Below, in pieces: positions 20,610 through 33,160 of a stretch of DNA of 64,000 nt. Position 1 is the stretch's first letter. Each line of letters starts with the position of its first letter. The notes beneath the pieces were generated by a model. The model was given only the letters and a program-made list of their open reading frames with translations. It searched no databases and was not told the DNA's origin. The translations under genes and the position numbers were made by a program. Source of the stretch: Symbiodinium natans (taxonomy: Eukaryota; Sar; Dinophyceae; Suessiales; Symbiodiniaceae); NCBI GenBank assembly GCA_905221605.1, contig CAJNDS010002779.1, positions 456,677-520,676 on the forward strand, written 5' to 3'.

Positions 20610-23600
20610 GGGAGTGCTCCGAGCCGGACATGTTCAACAACCTCTGTGACGCCCAGCGGCGGCACTTGGACCAGGCAAAGCGGGGAGTTGCTTTGGGGCA
20701 AATGGAGCTGTTTGTTGTGGCAGATGTAGAGGGGAAAGTCCTCAGAAGCATCCGCCTCCTGAGTGCAGAATGCATGACGTTGAGCCTGACAAGTACAGCG
20801 CTCCCTCAGCTGCGTGCCATGCACCCGTGAAGCTGCAGCGAAGCTGCAAGAATGAAGCCATTCCTCGCGCACAGGACATTTCTCTGTGGCTGCAGGCAGG
20901 GCAGCATCGCATGCTGACCGTGCTTGGAGACATGTGTAGCTTATGGGCTTATAGTTCCACACAGTCAAAGCAGCAGTGCCAATTCGAAAGTTTAACGGCA
21001 ACGGTCTGCAGACAGACCGAGGTCATAGGTGCACACAGCCTGACGTATCCCAAGCCACTGAAGCATGCTAAGCTCAAGGAAGGTGCAGGTAGCGGGTCAG
21101 CGGATCCCGGACAGCACCAAGAGGATCAAGGTTTGCAGCTAACCCGACACGCTGGGTTCAGGCTTCCCATGGCTTAGGGTTCAGGGTTCAGGGTTCAGGG
21201 TTTAGGGTTTAGGGTTTAGGGTTTAGGGTTTAGGGCTTTGCTTCCGAGCCGTCTTCTGGAGCAGTCGCCGTCGCTGCCTTCTTGGGTTTAGGCAGTGGAT
21301 GAACAGAAGTCGGATGTATAAGAGAAGAAAAGAACTCAAGATCATAAGTTGTGCTTCGGTTCACCCAGATTTCTCCCCACCCCCCTATTCTCTGAGCGCT
21401 AAAGCACCGAAACCGAAGAAACACTTCTGTTCTTGAGCTTTTTACGTCAATAACTTGGAAGACCTAAACCCTAGACCCGTCGGCCGTGGCTTGCGCTTCC
21501 AGGTGTCGGCGTTTAGGGCTTGTGCACCGCCTTTTTCCGGAAGCGCGCGTGGCTTAAACGCACCCCCCAAAAGCCATGATCCGAACCGTACGGCTGCTGA
21601 CCCAGGGGAAACCCTACTGCATGTGCACTGAATCGCAGTCGTGGATGTGAATCGCGGAACCCCATGATCCGAAATCACTGAGCTGAGTTGTTGCCCTGCC
21701 CTCAGCTGTATTCCGACCAGGCTTACAACAGTGCCAACTACACAGTGCCGTCGCGGGGACCTCGTAGACATTGTCAAGCGCATCGGCACAGGCACGGGGT
21801 GGTGATGGTGTTGTAAGCGTTGGGGAGGACTTCCCGTTTGCATGTCGGGACCCAAAGAGCCCAATACCCTCAAGTAAGGGATAGCCCTTCAACCCTACCG
21901 AGGATCGCTTTATAATTTAAGGTATGCTTATTAATTGAGGGTTGTGGGGCTCTCTGGGAACCCTCATGCGTCCTCTAAATCTCTCCATGTCTCAAGATGC
22001 ACAGCCACGCCACCTGACAGGACCATGGGGCGGCGGATTGTGGCAAGGGGACAGCGGGGGGGGGGGGAGCGAAAGGGTTGGCTCTTTGACGGGTATGAGG
22101 GTTTCACCCTAAACCCTAAACCCTAAACCCTAAACCCTGAACCCTAAACTCCACCCGTTTCGGGGTTTGGGATGGTTTCGCACCAGCTGCCAGATGACTT
22201 GTGTCACGTGCGGCCCCGCTGCAGGACTGCCAACAGTACTTCCTGGCAGTGCGGGCCTTGTCTATTCGGACCAGGTTTAGGGTTTAGGGTTTAGGGTTTA
22301 GGGTTTAGGGTTAGGGGTTTAGGGGTTTAGGGGTTTAGGGGTTTAGGGGTTTAGGGGTTTAGGGGTTTAGGGGTTTAGGGGTTTAGGGGTTTAGGGGTTT
22401 AGGTAGTTTCATTCAGGCATTACAGACTTCGGTATCGCGCGGGTCTGGAAGGCGTCCCACTCTCTGCCTGATGTGGCTGAACCGGACATGCTTCATTTGG
22501 AGCCATACCAGTGGGCTTAACGATTGGCCCTAAGCCCTAAACCCTAGCCCTAAACCCTAAACACTAAACCCTCAACCCTAAACCCTAAACCCTAAACCCT
22601 AAACCCTAAACCCTAAAACCTAGACCCTAAACCCTAAACCCTAAACCCTAAACCCTAATTAAATTAAACCCTAAACCCTAAACCCTAAACCCTAAACCCT
22701 AAACCCTAAACCCTAAACCCTAAACCCTAAACCCTAAACCCTAAACCCTAAACCCTAAACCCTAAACCCTAAACCCTAAACCCTAAACCGAAACCCCAAA
22801 CGCTACTCAGACATGCTCAGGTCTGGGTGGCCACGAGTATGCTACCGGGCGCGTCGCGCTTAGAGTCCTGGGGGCAGGGGTGCTGCTGAACCATGAGCCC
22901 CGAGACCTCGAAACCCGAAGCGTCGAACCTCCCCAAAACCCTAAACCCTAAACCCTAAACCCTAAACCCTAAACCCTAAACCCTAAACCCTAAACCCCGA
23001 AACCCCAAACTCCCGAAGCCTCAGCCCTGCACCAGCTGATGCCGTCGTCGCAATGATCCTAAACCCTAAACCCTACTTGGAGGTTCATGGTACTCATTAA
23101 CCAGTGATAACGGTACTTATAACCCACTTATCAGCCCCTTATGGTGCCCTAACATGGCTATAAAGTTCAGTCATACGTACAGTAAACCCTAAACCAGCAG
23201 CACAGCAGTGCGGGGTTTACCCGTGCCTTCACGGCGATTCCCCTTATCTTCCCGGACTTCCGACCACCACACCCAGGTTGCACTGGACTACTACATCTAC
23301 GATCACTTCTGCGAGAATGCAGGCATCATGCAGTTACCAGGATGGCTGTGACGCAGTCATGGCCTGGTGTTGCGATGTACCTTGTGAATCAGAAGCCCTC
23401 TTGTCGCTGGCGGTTGAGGTTGTTGTGCACGTTTAGGGTTTAGGGTTTAGGGTCCAAAGTGTTCCTTGGTTCTTTGTTCTTTTTTTGGAGGGCTCCCGCC
23501 TGCCAGATGCAACATCACTCCAGGCCACCAGTGCTTCGTGCTGCCGAAGGAGTTATGCCAGACGTGCATCCAGCTGAGCGGCATGTCGTCGGTCGTGCGC

Positions 23601-24957
23601 GCCACAGCTTTTGAATCGTGTTGCGAGAAGTCGTGGGACTTGCGAGACTCACCTGACATCAGCGACCTACCAGAGGTGTAGAGAAAGCCCAGGTTTCTTG
23701 GTACCTAGTACCAAGCTCGAAGTCAAGCCACTTTTGTAAGTTCGGGGTTCGGGGTCTAAAGCTTCAGGCCTCAAGGTTCAGGTCTGAAGGGCCGGTGTTT
23801 CAGGTCGTTCGAAACCGTTTTGCTACCCCCCCCACACATCCTCACACCAACTATTGGGCTTTAGGGAAGGGTCAGAGGCAAGTGGGAAGGGTGGGAAAGG
23901 GGGGGGGAGGGGGGCAGGAAGGGTTGAGAACCCCTTCAGCAATACAAAGACAGAAGTCTGGAATGCCCGAAGAAGGCGGGGAGCGGGTTGGGCAGGGGAG
24001 GTCGGGGAGCAGAGAGGACCACGAAGGCGAGATGTTCAGTATGCTGAGAATTCGTTTAGATGTACAGCGGGGGAGACGATGTTCTCCATGTAGCAGGCGT
24101 TGGCACCGCAGGGGGAAGGTGGAAGAGAGGGGCAAGAAAAGGAAAGAGGGAATGCAGCACCCTAAACCCTAAACCCTAAACCCTAAACCCTAAACCCTAA
24201 ACCCTAAACCCTAAACCCTAAACCCTAAACCCTAAACCCTAAACCCTAAACCAACCGCAGACGAGGGACAGTTGGGATCTGGTACGCGCAGAATCCTGGG
24301 TACCCGAGTTGTTCGGTGCATCTTTGCTCTGCAAGATCGATGCCTCGCGGTGCGGCTACACTGGTGCACAAGGTCCGCGGATGGGATTGGGGAGGGTGGC
24401 TGAGATGAAGCATCACAGTGCTCTGTTTGCTGTATGTACCCCACCTGGACGAATCCTGAATGCCCTTTATCTGAGAAGAGCAAAAAGAGCCCCTGTGAGA
24501 CATGGTGGACCGCATGACGGGCCGTCAGGCGGGCCAGCCTCGAGTTTAAGAATTTCGGGTTGATGTCTGATAAGGGGGGCGGGCGGGGGTTCTTCTACAT
24601 TTGGCTGCCCGGGAACAGTGGAACTGAACACTGAAAGGGGCTCGGACTCCCCCTCCCCCCCCCCCCCCCCCATCCCCACATCTCAGTGCTCATCAGGGGA
24701 CCTTCCTTGCCGTGCTCCGAGGTGCAGGACATCTACTTCCTGCTGCGCGACATCGGGCCACCCCCGGACCAGGCCGTCCCAGCGCGATTCGAGTCTTCGG
24801 AGCGTCCCCCTCACACATTTTTCACGGATTGCCTTGGACAGGTCTTCGAACTCATGAGTGGCATGGCGCAGTTCCCAGCGCTCGGAGAATTTTGCAGCGC
24901 AGTTTTGTTTCGAGGTCTGGCTTTTTGTATCTTTATCTCGCCTTCCTCTTGAAGCAC
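20610..24957 (+). CDS. Scattered Cys-rich candidate exons, unrecognised gene(s)
   Basis: Several + strand stretches look coding and are Cys-rich. 20,610-20,680: CSEPDMFNNLCDAQRRHL. 22,224-22,275: DCQQYFLAVRALSIRTR. 23,272-23,350: VALDYYIYDHFCENAGIM then a stop. 23,510-23,640: CNITPGHQCFVLPKELCQ then TCIQLSGMSSVV, with a CC pair further on. 24,711-24,912: CSEVQDIYFLLRDIGPPP, then a region ending FELMSGMAQFPALGEFCS. The N-x-T sequon in the 23.5-kb piece and the spaced Cys suggest extracellular segments. They are separated by long heptamer tracts like the introns of the gene at 33-54 kb. I could not prove that they form one gene. Confidence 0.35.
22275..22404. repeat. TTTAGGG then (TTTAGGGG)n octamer block
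   Basis: Six heptamers switch abruptly at about 22,309 into 11-12 units of the octamer TTTAGGGG. The homogeneous variant block implies local tandem expansion. Confidence 0.95.
22528..22803. repeat. CCCTAAA tract carrying an AATTAAATTAAA marker
   Basis: About 39 units. Near 22,658 one unit is replaced by CCCTAATTAAATTAAA, and upstream lies AAAACCTAGACCC. Both marks recur in the tract at 28,515-28,790. Confidence 0.95.
23074..23183. mobile_element. TIR-A family element, right end missing
   Basis: Starts TACTTGGAGGTTCATGGTAC inside a heptamer tract, has a diverged core (CCCCTTATGGTGCCCTAACA) and stops at ACAGT where heptamers resume. Confidence 0.75.
24160..24252. repeat. CCCTAAA tract
   Basis: About 13 perfect units. 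Confidence 0.95.
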
Positions 24958-25079
24958 TAAACCCTAAACCCTAAACCCTAAACCCTAAACCCTAAACCCT
25001 AAACCCTAAACCCTAAACCCTGAACCCTGAACCCTGAACCCTAAACCCTAAACCCTAAACCCTAAACCCTAAACCCTAA
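24955..25079. repeat. CCCTAAA tract
   Basis: About 18 units with a small CCCTGAA sub-block, directly after the stop codon of the 24.7-kb open stretch. Confidence 0.95.
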
Positions 25080-25517
25080 GCTTCCGTTCCTTTTGGATCG
25101 CAAGGTGCTCCGGAAGAAGAAGTAGAAGTGAAGCAGCCGAGGCGCAGCGCAACTGCTAAGTCCGCTATTCTAATGGCGCGTGGCCGGCCGCTTCTTAGGG
25201 AGTACTTCTCGTTTCAGCCTCTGTAGCTAGTTCGAGCCCCGAAAGCCGGGGCCCTACACCCTAAACCCTAAACCCTAAACCTTAAACCCTAAACCCTAAA
25301 CCCTAAACCCAAAACCCTAAACCCTAAACCCTCAACCCTAAACCCTAAACCCTAAACCCCTAACCTTCAGATGCTTGAACTCTTCCCCCCCCCCCCACCA
25401 ACCCCCCCCCCCAAGGCGCCGTGTGAGAGCTTCGCGCCAGGTACGGACGGAGCCTCTACGAGCCTTTCTCCCTCGCGAAGCGAGTTGGTGAAAGGCAGCC
25501 CTCGCCCTAGGCTTTCC

Positions 25518-25600
25518 AGTAGGGAATGAAGGAATGAGGTACGCTATAGAATCCCTTAACGGGTATTTTTAGGGCCCTAATTCCCTCTCTGAGAGCCAGG
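25518..25600. mobile_element. TIR-D family element, diverged
   Basis: Left AGTAGGGAATGAAGGAATGA, right near CCCTAATTCCCTCTCTGAGA. Decayed copy. Confidence 0.4.
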
Positions 25601-25649
25601 GGGTTTTGGGGGCTTTATGGTTTATGGGGCTTATGGGGCCTAGAGGGCT

Positions 25650-26750
25650 CAGGGCTCGGGAGGGGGGCTTGTGCCTTAAACCCAAAACCCTACACTCTAA
25701 ACCCCAAACCCAGGTGTCTGCAAGTGTTTGGGCCATCCTTCCAGCGAGATGTCCACGTCAATGACGTTCCACGACAGCTCTGTGTGTCTGTCTGAGCCGC
25801 GAACAGGCTACAACAATGTGAGAGGGTGAGCATGCAGAATGCAGAGCCGGCCTGTGCAGGGATTCTTCGCCTGTACCAGCTTCGCGGCTTCAGCAAAGAT
25901 CTGAAGCTTTCCGGCCATCAGAGGGGGCCCCAGGGCACACCAGGGCTATCAGACAGGGGTGGCGTACGAAGTTGAAGGATCGTGAAGGCTTCGGTGTCCC
26001 CTCCAATGGAGAGCTGGGCCGTGTGCTCTTGGCGGCAAAGCTCGCCCGCGGGCCTTCAAGGCCCCCATTTTTCCTGCCCACAGTGGGTGAGGCTGGACAT
26101 GGTGTGGGGCCTCACTTCTGCCATTGCAGAGATGCCCCTGCCGGTTGGAGACGAATGGCCTGTTTGGCCAACATTTTGCAGTTTGTAGGCACCACTCTGA
26201 GGGGTGCGCTAGGGCGGAGGATGCGTTGCACGACTGTTAGGGCCGGAGATCACGGCTTGCCGCAGGCAGAAAGAATGGAGGGCATTTATTCCCGGGCCCT
26301 GGCTCTCAGCAGAAGCTTCATACTGCACTCGGTCAGGGTTGGCTTTGGGGTTCCCAGAAGAGTGTCCGAGCACACAGCACTTTCTGGTCAGATGTGCCCT
26401 TCCAGCGTGGATGGTTCTCCTGTGCGGCGGTTTGGCCATTGCTTCTGGTGACGTACGCGCCAGTAGCCACTAGAGAATGAATCTGAACGCTGCCGTGGCC
26501 ATCTGCCATCTGCCCCTGGCTTTGAAGAATCCTTTGTCCACTGACTGTACTAAAGCCACCAGCACTTGCTCAGCTCCAGTGACCTGCACGTTATAGCTCA
26601 AGCAGCGCCCAGCCCACAAAAACATGCACCAAGCCACGCTGAACAAGGCGGCCTCTAGTGTGTCGCAGCGGCATGTCGATAGCTGCGGAAATGCCGGCCG
26701 TGGCCAGGGCAGTCAGCTGAGACTCGCAAGGTGCTCTGATGGAAAGGTTA
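25650..26750. other. Stretch with no recognised gene
   Basis: Mixed-composition sequence with an open + frame at 25,972-26,451 that lacks any recognisable domain and shows no clear third-position GC bias. No heptamer tract lies between about 25,700 and 27,250, the longest gap in the window. It may contain exons of an unknown gene. Confidence 0.4.
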
Positions 26751-26976
26751 AATACTAATACTAATAATCTTATTGTTATTGTTATTGCTATTGCTATTGT
26801 TATTGTTTTGATTATTACTATTATTGTTATTTATGTTGTTATTGTGGTAATATTGTGATTATTATGATCATTATGATTATTATGATGATTATGATTCTTA
26901 TGATCATCATCATCATCACCATCACCATCACCATCACCATCACCACCATCATCATCATCATCATCATCACGGTCAC

Positions 26977-27020
<44 letters not shown>

Positions 27021-27258
27021 CCATCCTCGCAAACATCATCGCCACCACGAAACTGCAAGCGATCTCATTGTTCGACAAGCAGGAGGAACGTGCGAATACT
27101 GAAAAAAGTCATGATGATCCTGATACGAACGATGATAATGATCATGGTGATGCTAGTGGTGGTAATGGTATTGATGATGATGGCGACAATGACGATGACG
27201 ACGGTGATAATGATTGTGATGATGGTGATGATGATGATGACGACGATGAGGATGAATG
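26750..27258. repeat. ATT, ATC and GAT/GAC trinucleotide microsatellites
   Basis: Three neighbouring triplet arrays: ATT/GTT (26,750-26,850), ATC (26,850-27,025) and GATGAC-type (27,105-27,255). The poly-Asp, poly-Met and poly-Ile frames over them are artefacts. Confidence 0.9.
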
Positions 27259-27374
27259 GTTTAGGGTTTAGGGTTTAGGGTTTGGGTTTAGGGTTTAGGG
27301 TTTAGGGTTTAGGGTTTAGGGTTTAGGGTTTAGGGTTCAGGGTTGAGGGTTTAGGAGTCCTGAATAGCGAATAT

Positions 27375-27431
27375 AGAAACCCCTTATTATAACCCGAATT
27401 TAGGACAGTTAGGACAAGGGGGAACATCCCA
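27375..27431. mobile_element. TIR-B family element, right half
   Basis: Contains CCCCTTATTATAACCC and ends GGACAAGGGGGAACATCCCA. The left terminus is absent. Confidence 0.6.
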
Positions 27432-27632
27432 ACTCAGAATCGTCAAAGTCATAGCAAGACTTGGGTGGGTTTGGGGGGCCCTATAACAACACAAAATGAT
27501 GGCCTCATGAGGATAATATAGCGTACTGAGGGTAATACAAATTAGGAGCTGTGTTCAAACCTACCCCTGAAGAGTCAAACGTGACGATCTTGACAATGCG
27601 TGCTGATCATTCTTCCAATCAACATCATTGAA

Positions 27633-27752
27633 CCCTAAACCCTAAACCCTAAACCCTAAACCCTAAACCCTAAACCCTAAACCCTAAACCCTAGACCCTA
27701 GACCCTAGACCCTAGACCCTAGACCCTAAACCCTGAACCCTAAACCCTAAAC
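27633..27752. repeat. CCCTAAA tract with CCCTAGA block
   Basis: About 17 units with an internal run of five CCCTAGA units. Confidence 0.95.
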
Positions 27753-27789
27753 TCAGATTCTGAGTCTGACCCGCACGGCGCCAGGATGG

Positions 27790-27850
27790 CGCAGGAGATG
27801 CGCCCAGGGCGGAAGAAGGCGCAGCTCGCGCTGGAGGCAGGGGACTTCGG
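27790..27850 (+). CDS. Candidate exon, basic helical
   Basis: Between heptamer tracts the + strand reads MAQEMRPGRKKAQLALEA with high third-position GC. Unassigned and short. Confidence 0.3.
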
Positions 27851-28514
27851 GAATTGGGGGCTTCCGGAATTGGGGTTTAGGGTTTAGGGTTTAGGGTTTA
27901 GGGTTTTGGGTTTTATTGAGGTCCTTATTCTAAGGGAATCCTGCTATTTGTAAGCCTCTGTTTTGCCAGCCGTCGGCCACTTCTACTCAGATGATGAGCA
28001 GAATGTATACTCACAGCACATTTGCTCGTTTTGTTTGGGGGTTCCCTTCTTTTCGCAAACCCGCACTTGGGTCGCGGAGGCCAGGAAAAGGAAGAGCAAG
28101 GTTGAGGGGCTTGGGATGAAGGGTTTGGGGTTTAGAGCTTAGGGTTTAGGGTTTAGGGTTTAGGGTTTAGGGTTTAGGGTTTAGGATTTAGGGTTTAGGG
28201 ACTAGGGTCAAGCCCTGCACCCTCAGGTACTCCCAGCTACTCCGCAAGCTCTAATTCTGCTTCAGGGTCAATGTGCATCGTATGCACTATGGGCCTGCAG
28301 TGCTACAATGCATGCGGGAGGTTCTCTAAATCTTTAGGGTTAGGGTTTAGGGTTTAGGGTTAGGGGTTTCGGGTTTAGGGTTTTTAAAGCACCTCGAACC
28401 GATAGATGAACATCTCAGCATCAATACTGAGACCATTTTATGGAATCAAATGACGCCACCTTGCACAAAGTTCTGCTATGATGTTCTGCCGGAAAATACT
28501 TCTGCCTTCGAGAG

Positions 28515-28790
28515 CCCTAAGCCCTAAAGCCTAGACCCCCTAGACCCTAAAACCTAGACCCTAAACCCTAAACCCTAAACCCTAAACCCTAAACCCTAAA
28601 CCCTAAACCCTAATTAAATTAAACCCTAAACCCTAAACCCTAAACCCTAAACCCTAAACCCTAAACCCTAAACCCTAAACCCTAAACCCTAAACCCTAAA
28701 CCCTAAACCCTAAACCCTAAACCCTAAACCCTAAACCCTAAACCCTAAACCCTAAACCCTAAACCCTAAACCCTAAACGCTAACCCAACG
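28515..28790. repeat. CCCTAAA tract sharing the AATTAAATTAAA marker
   Basis: About 38 units. The marker at 28,611-28,623 and upstream AAAACCTAGACCC match the 22.5-kb tract, with two extra heptamers between the marks. Confidence 0.95.
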
Positions 28791-29212
28791 ACCCAGTTCC
28801 TCCCCCATTTGGCAACCCAAAAGTGCTGGTCATGCCAGGATGCAGAGCTCCGCTCTCTACGCATCCCGTCAACTGCGTGGGGGGCTTTGAGGGTTTAGGG
28901 TTTGGGGTTTAAGGTTTAGGGTTTAGGTTTGGGGTTTAGGGTTTGGGATTTGGGGTTTAGGGTTTTGGGTCTAGGGTAGGGTTGGGGGGGATGTTGAGGG
29001 TTTGGAGTTTTGTTTGGTCTGTGTGTAGCTGCGACTTCCAACGGGTCTTCTGCGGTCAAATGGCAGGGTCCAGGGGAAGAGTAGCGTGGGGACGAGCTTG
29101 ATGTTGAGTCCCGGGTGACCTTGGAACTCTGCATCCGGCTTTCTGCCTGCTGTCATTGAGGGTTTAGGATTTAGGAACTGGGTGACTTCGTTGATGAACC
29201 GATCCGCAGGAA

Positions 29213-29586
29213 ACTTTGAGTGTGACTCTCACTCGGAGGCACCGTGGGGCACTATCTCCTTCGAAGCACAGCTACCTGCCAACGCTGCAGGAACAGGCAC
29301 AGACTCAATTCTTGTCTCCAAGTTGTTCTAGCTTCAGGAGGGTGGGCACGTCTGCGCCGAGTTTTTGGGACTCCTCTTTGTGGCACCAGACGCTTCAAAG
29401 GCTTTCATTTTCGCCTGCCTCCCTGTTCCGAAGACTGCTGCCCTGCAGGCTAGAGAAGACAGGCTGGCATCTGCGCTTTACTTTTGCCGGCTCTGCGGAG
29501 GGAATGAGGAATTCGGACCCTGCATGTACTCCTTAAGGAGGACATACGGTACCTCATTCCCGCCTACGAAGAACCAGAAAGTTTAG
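29213..29586 (+). CDS. Candidate exons, unrecognised
   Basis: One frame from 29,213 reads FECDSHSEAPWGTISFEA then QLPANAAGTGTDSILVSK before a stop. A second frame from 29,365 reads GLLFVAPDASKAFIFACL then PVPKTAALQAREDRLA and further to 29,586. The two would need a splice. No domain recognised. Confidence 0.3.
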
Positions 29587-29981
29587 GGTCCAGGGCCCGA
29601 ACTGAAGCAATTCGCGGGGTTTCGGGTTTAGGGTTAGTCCCTTTGTACTTGGTTCCCTTAGGGACACTCCGCAATATACCCTTTTGAATCATACTCTGAT
29701 CCTTACTATAGGAGCCCCAGAAAAAGGGTACACACTCACACACACACAACACGCCATATTTGGGAAACCCTCTACAGTCCTCGAAAGTGAATGCTATCCC
29801 AGATATTGAACGCGAGATTGGTGAGTTGCCCGGGTTGCAGAGCTTTAGAGTTGACGCCGCTTTTCACGAGGGTTTAGGGTTGGAGGGTTGGAGGGTTTTA
29901 GGGCTTTACCGGAGTGACAGAAAGGCTTGTCATGCTCTAGTCATCCATGCCATTCTAGCGCCGTGTGACCCCCACACATAC

Positions 29982-30013
<32 letters not shown>
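29982..30013. repeat. Poly-C run
   Basis: About 28 consecutive C residues. Confidence 0.95.
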
Positions 30014-30016
<3 letters not shown>

Positions 30017-30145
30017 TGAGCCAGGCCCCCCGCTGCGTCCGGCAGCCGGAAGTTTGGCAGCAGCGACGCGCTGGTCGAGGTGGGCTTTGCCTCCGTGTGC
30101 CTTTCAACCTGGCACGCCCCAAAACCTACGAGGCCATGATTCAAG

Positions 30146-30285
30146 GGACAAAAGGAGGGACCCTTATAGGGGACCTCAGGGGTTATTGAGGGGTTATTTA
30201 GGGACTGCTTAGGTATCTAGTTATATAGGGGAATAAGATTAAGGGTCCCTTCTAGGGGTCCCTCCTTATACCCCTTAAGTGGTAG
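30146..30285. mobile_element. Possible inverted-repeat element
   Basis: AAAGGAGGGACCCTTATAGG near the left edge is partly the inverted complement of CTAGGGGTCCCTCCTTATA on the right. Non-coding; single copy in the window. Confidence 0.35.
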
Positions 30286-30608
30286 TAACACGCATGCCAC
30301 TTCTCGAAAATGTGGCCGTCCTTATTGTAAGGTGCCCCCTAATATTTAGGGTGCCCAATAAAGGACCCTAATTTAGAGCACTCACCACACATATACATGT
30401 ACATACAGATATATGTAACATATTATGAGTACAAAAGTCAAGAATACTCATGCCTCAGCTTAAGAAACCTTTACACCCCAGCGCGAGTGCAGCTCTCTGG
30501 GGTCTGGTTATAGGGTTTAGGGTTTAGGGTTTAGGGTTTAGGGTTTAGGGTTTAGGGTTATAGGGTTTGACTTTAGGGTTTAGGGTTATAGGGTTTAATT
30601 GGGTCAAA

Positions 30609-30630
30609 AGTATCCATGAACCTCCAAGTA
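30609..30630. mobile_element. Solo right terminus of a TIR-A element
   Basis: Only the right end survives (AGTATCCATGAACCTCCAAG), joined on the left to a heptamer tract. No gene is recognised from 30,200 to 31,080, where the sequence is A+T-rich. Confidence 0.6.
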
Positions 30631-31169
30631 GTCGTTTTTCATAGTGAATGTCGCTGGCTATTCCACATATTATGACGATTGTATCAAGCATTTCAGTTTT
30701 TCAAAATTATGATTCTTGTTAGTTGTTTAAGCCATCAGTATCTTTGTTTTTGAACTAGTTCGACTGTATTTGTGACTTCGTATTGGTCATTGCTAATTTC
30801 GTTCGTATTAACTTATTAACCCTTATTTAGAGCCAGCTATAAGTTGTTATCAATGTTCACTACCTATGAGTAGTTGTTAGCTGCTGTTTGTTGTTACTTT
30901 TCATTCACCATTATCCGTTATTGTCGCATGTTACCTACTCTCTAGAATTTAACTACTTTTACCATTCTCTGACTGTTCTCTTCCTTCTTATTGGTAGTAT
31001 CATGGACCCACCCGAGCCCCAAGAAATCCTTCCCTACACCTCAGGAACTCAAAAAGCCCTCAAAACCCGAAACGCGAAACCCGGAACCCAGAAACTCATT
31101 AGGGTTTAGGGTTTAGGGTTTGGGGTTTAGGGTTTAGGGTTTAGGGTTTAGGGTTTAGGGTTTAGGGCC

Positions 31170-33160
31170 ATGAGTCCCCACAGGGACTCGCCAGCAGCCT
31201 TTTCATCCGGTGAGGCCGATTCCAAACGCGAGAAGCGCCACCGCCCCGAAACGTGGGCCTGCCTTGTGCGGGTTTGGGGTTTAGGGTTTAGGGTTTCGGG
31301 TTTAGGGTTTAGGGTTTAGGTTTAAGAGTTTAGGGGCTTGGTGTTTTGGCTGAGGGTTCGGGTCGGTGTAGGTTTCGCAGTTCGTCGAACTTCTGACAGT
31401 TGTTGTGGTGACTAGACATTGGCATTCGAAGCACCGAGCCAGTCCTGCTGAAGCAAGATGGCTTCTTCATTTTGGGGTCTCCAAGAGGTAGGTTTGCTTG
31501 GTGCAGTGTCTGGCTGGGTTCTTCGAGCGAATGTAGTTGGTGCCCAGGTGACATGTTTTTCACACGGGTGTCCAGCCTCTGCCTGAGCCATGCAATGGAC
31601 ATGGTAAGTCAGGCACGTGCTCACCGACTTGTCGGCGGACTTGCTGGAGCATGTCAAGGCCATATGATTGCTAATGGTATTCCCTTAGGGTCCCTTGAAA
31701 ATCATACTACAATAACTCCCCAGAGCCCTTTTCTAATTTTTTCATGGGGCCATCTCTTCATGGGTTCGACCGGCCTTCTCTGTTTCGTAGAGATGCGGTC
31801 GGGCTTCAGGAAGTCACTCCTGCAGGCGGAGTCGTTCTCTGCCCCCAGGGGCCCCTTGCAACAAGTGTTTTGGACGCATGCGCACGGCCCCCCCCACAAG
31901 CCAAATAGTCTGAAAGCGCTCTCAGGCCCTTGTAGGAGTTGGGCGCACTGCCCGATGCATTCTGGGATCTCACTCGCTTGGTAGCCCAGTGGTGCCCTTT
32001 AACCTTTTTTTGGGTTATAGGTTCCCTTATGAAACAACCAACCCAAAAAAGGGTGCCCTGATTATGACATGGCTAGTGGGCTACCAAGCCCGAAAGCCCG
32101 AAAGCGTGCTTTGTTTTGCAGGAGGAGTTTCTTGACAATGGGGGCGTCTTGGACGGCGAGCAGTTTGTTAAGGCCATGATGAGGCCAGGCCCACGAGCTT
32201 CTGCAAACCCTGAACCCTGGACCCTGGACCCTGAACCCTAAACCCTAAACCCTAAACCCTAAACCGTGAACCACTACGTAACCCCAAACGCCCTTGCAAT
32301 GCGCATGTTGGCAGGAACTTGGACATGGGTGGTTACGATCGGCCTGGCAAGTCGGCCCACCTCACCGGTGAGGAGACCATGGGCATGACCTAGGGTTTAG
32401 GGTTTAGGGTTTAGGGCTACTTGGAGGTTCATGGTACTTCAGAGCTAATTCTAACTGTACTTATAGCCCTCTTGTAAGCCGCTTAAGTGCCCAAATATGG
32501 CTGTCTAGTACAGTTCTCAGTACCGTTCGAACGGGTTAATCAGTGCCCTGAAACTCCAAGTAGGGGCAGGAGGAACATCTCAGAACCACCCCGGCCCCCA
32601 AAGGAAATCTCAAGCCTCCCCGCCGTAATTCCTTACAGGGAAGGTCTACCGCAAGACCCTAAACCCTAAACCCTAAACCCTAAACCCTAAACCCTAAACC
32701 CTAAACCCTAAACCCTAAACCCTAAACCCTAAGCCCTGTGGCCTACAAGCGCTTTCCTGCTGCCTGCCAGGAGCCTGTGCTTAGCAGTGCCACAAAGGCA
32801 GCGGCCGTCATGGACCGCCCCAAGAGTTTTGGGAATTTGAGGGAGTTTCGGGTTTAGGGTTTAGGGTTTAGGGTTTAGGGTTTAGGGTTTAGGGTTTAGG
32901 TGTTTCCGTTTGAGTCAAGGCACCTGGCAAGCACTCTCATATGACTGTGCCATGTCGGCTGCGCGCCAGGCCATGCTGTTGTCAACCCTAAACCCAAAAC
33001 CCAAAACCCAAAACCCTAAACCCTAAACCCTAAACCGTAAACCCTAAACCCTAAACCCTAAACCCGGTCCAGGACCTCTTCCAGCATGTAGATGTGCACG
33101 GCGAGGGTGCCGTGAGCTGGGAGGACGTGTCCAACTACTTCATCGAGCAGGGAATGTCAG
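31170..33160 (+). CDS. EF-hand exon block of the WD40 gene
   Basis: Exon 1 opens [18 protein letters not shown] and ends CGG|GT. Exon 2, after TTTGCAG, reads [18 protein letters not shown], an EF-hand-like helix-loop-helix half. Exon 3 reads [18 protein letters not shown]. Exon 4 reads [18 protein letters not shown] then [11 protein letters not shown], a near-canonical EF-hand loop ([12 protein letters not shown]). Its loop residues at positions 1, 5 and 12 (D, G, D) are only partly consistent with calcium binding, so the hand may be degenerate. Exons 2-3 join by a GC donor, and exons 3-4 best by a GA donor (GAG|GAG to CAG|GAC), both in frame. Confidence 0.65.

Noticed and set aside
26831-27278. 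Poly-Asp and poly-Met frames
   Set aside because: GAT/ATC triplet arrays open on both strands.
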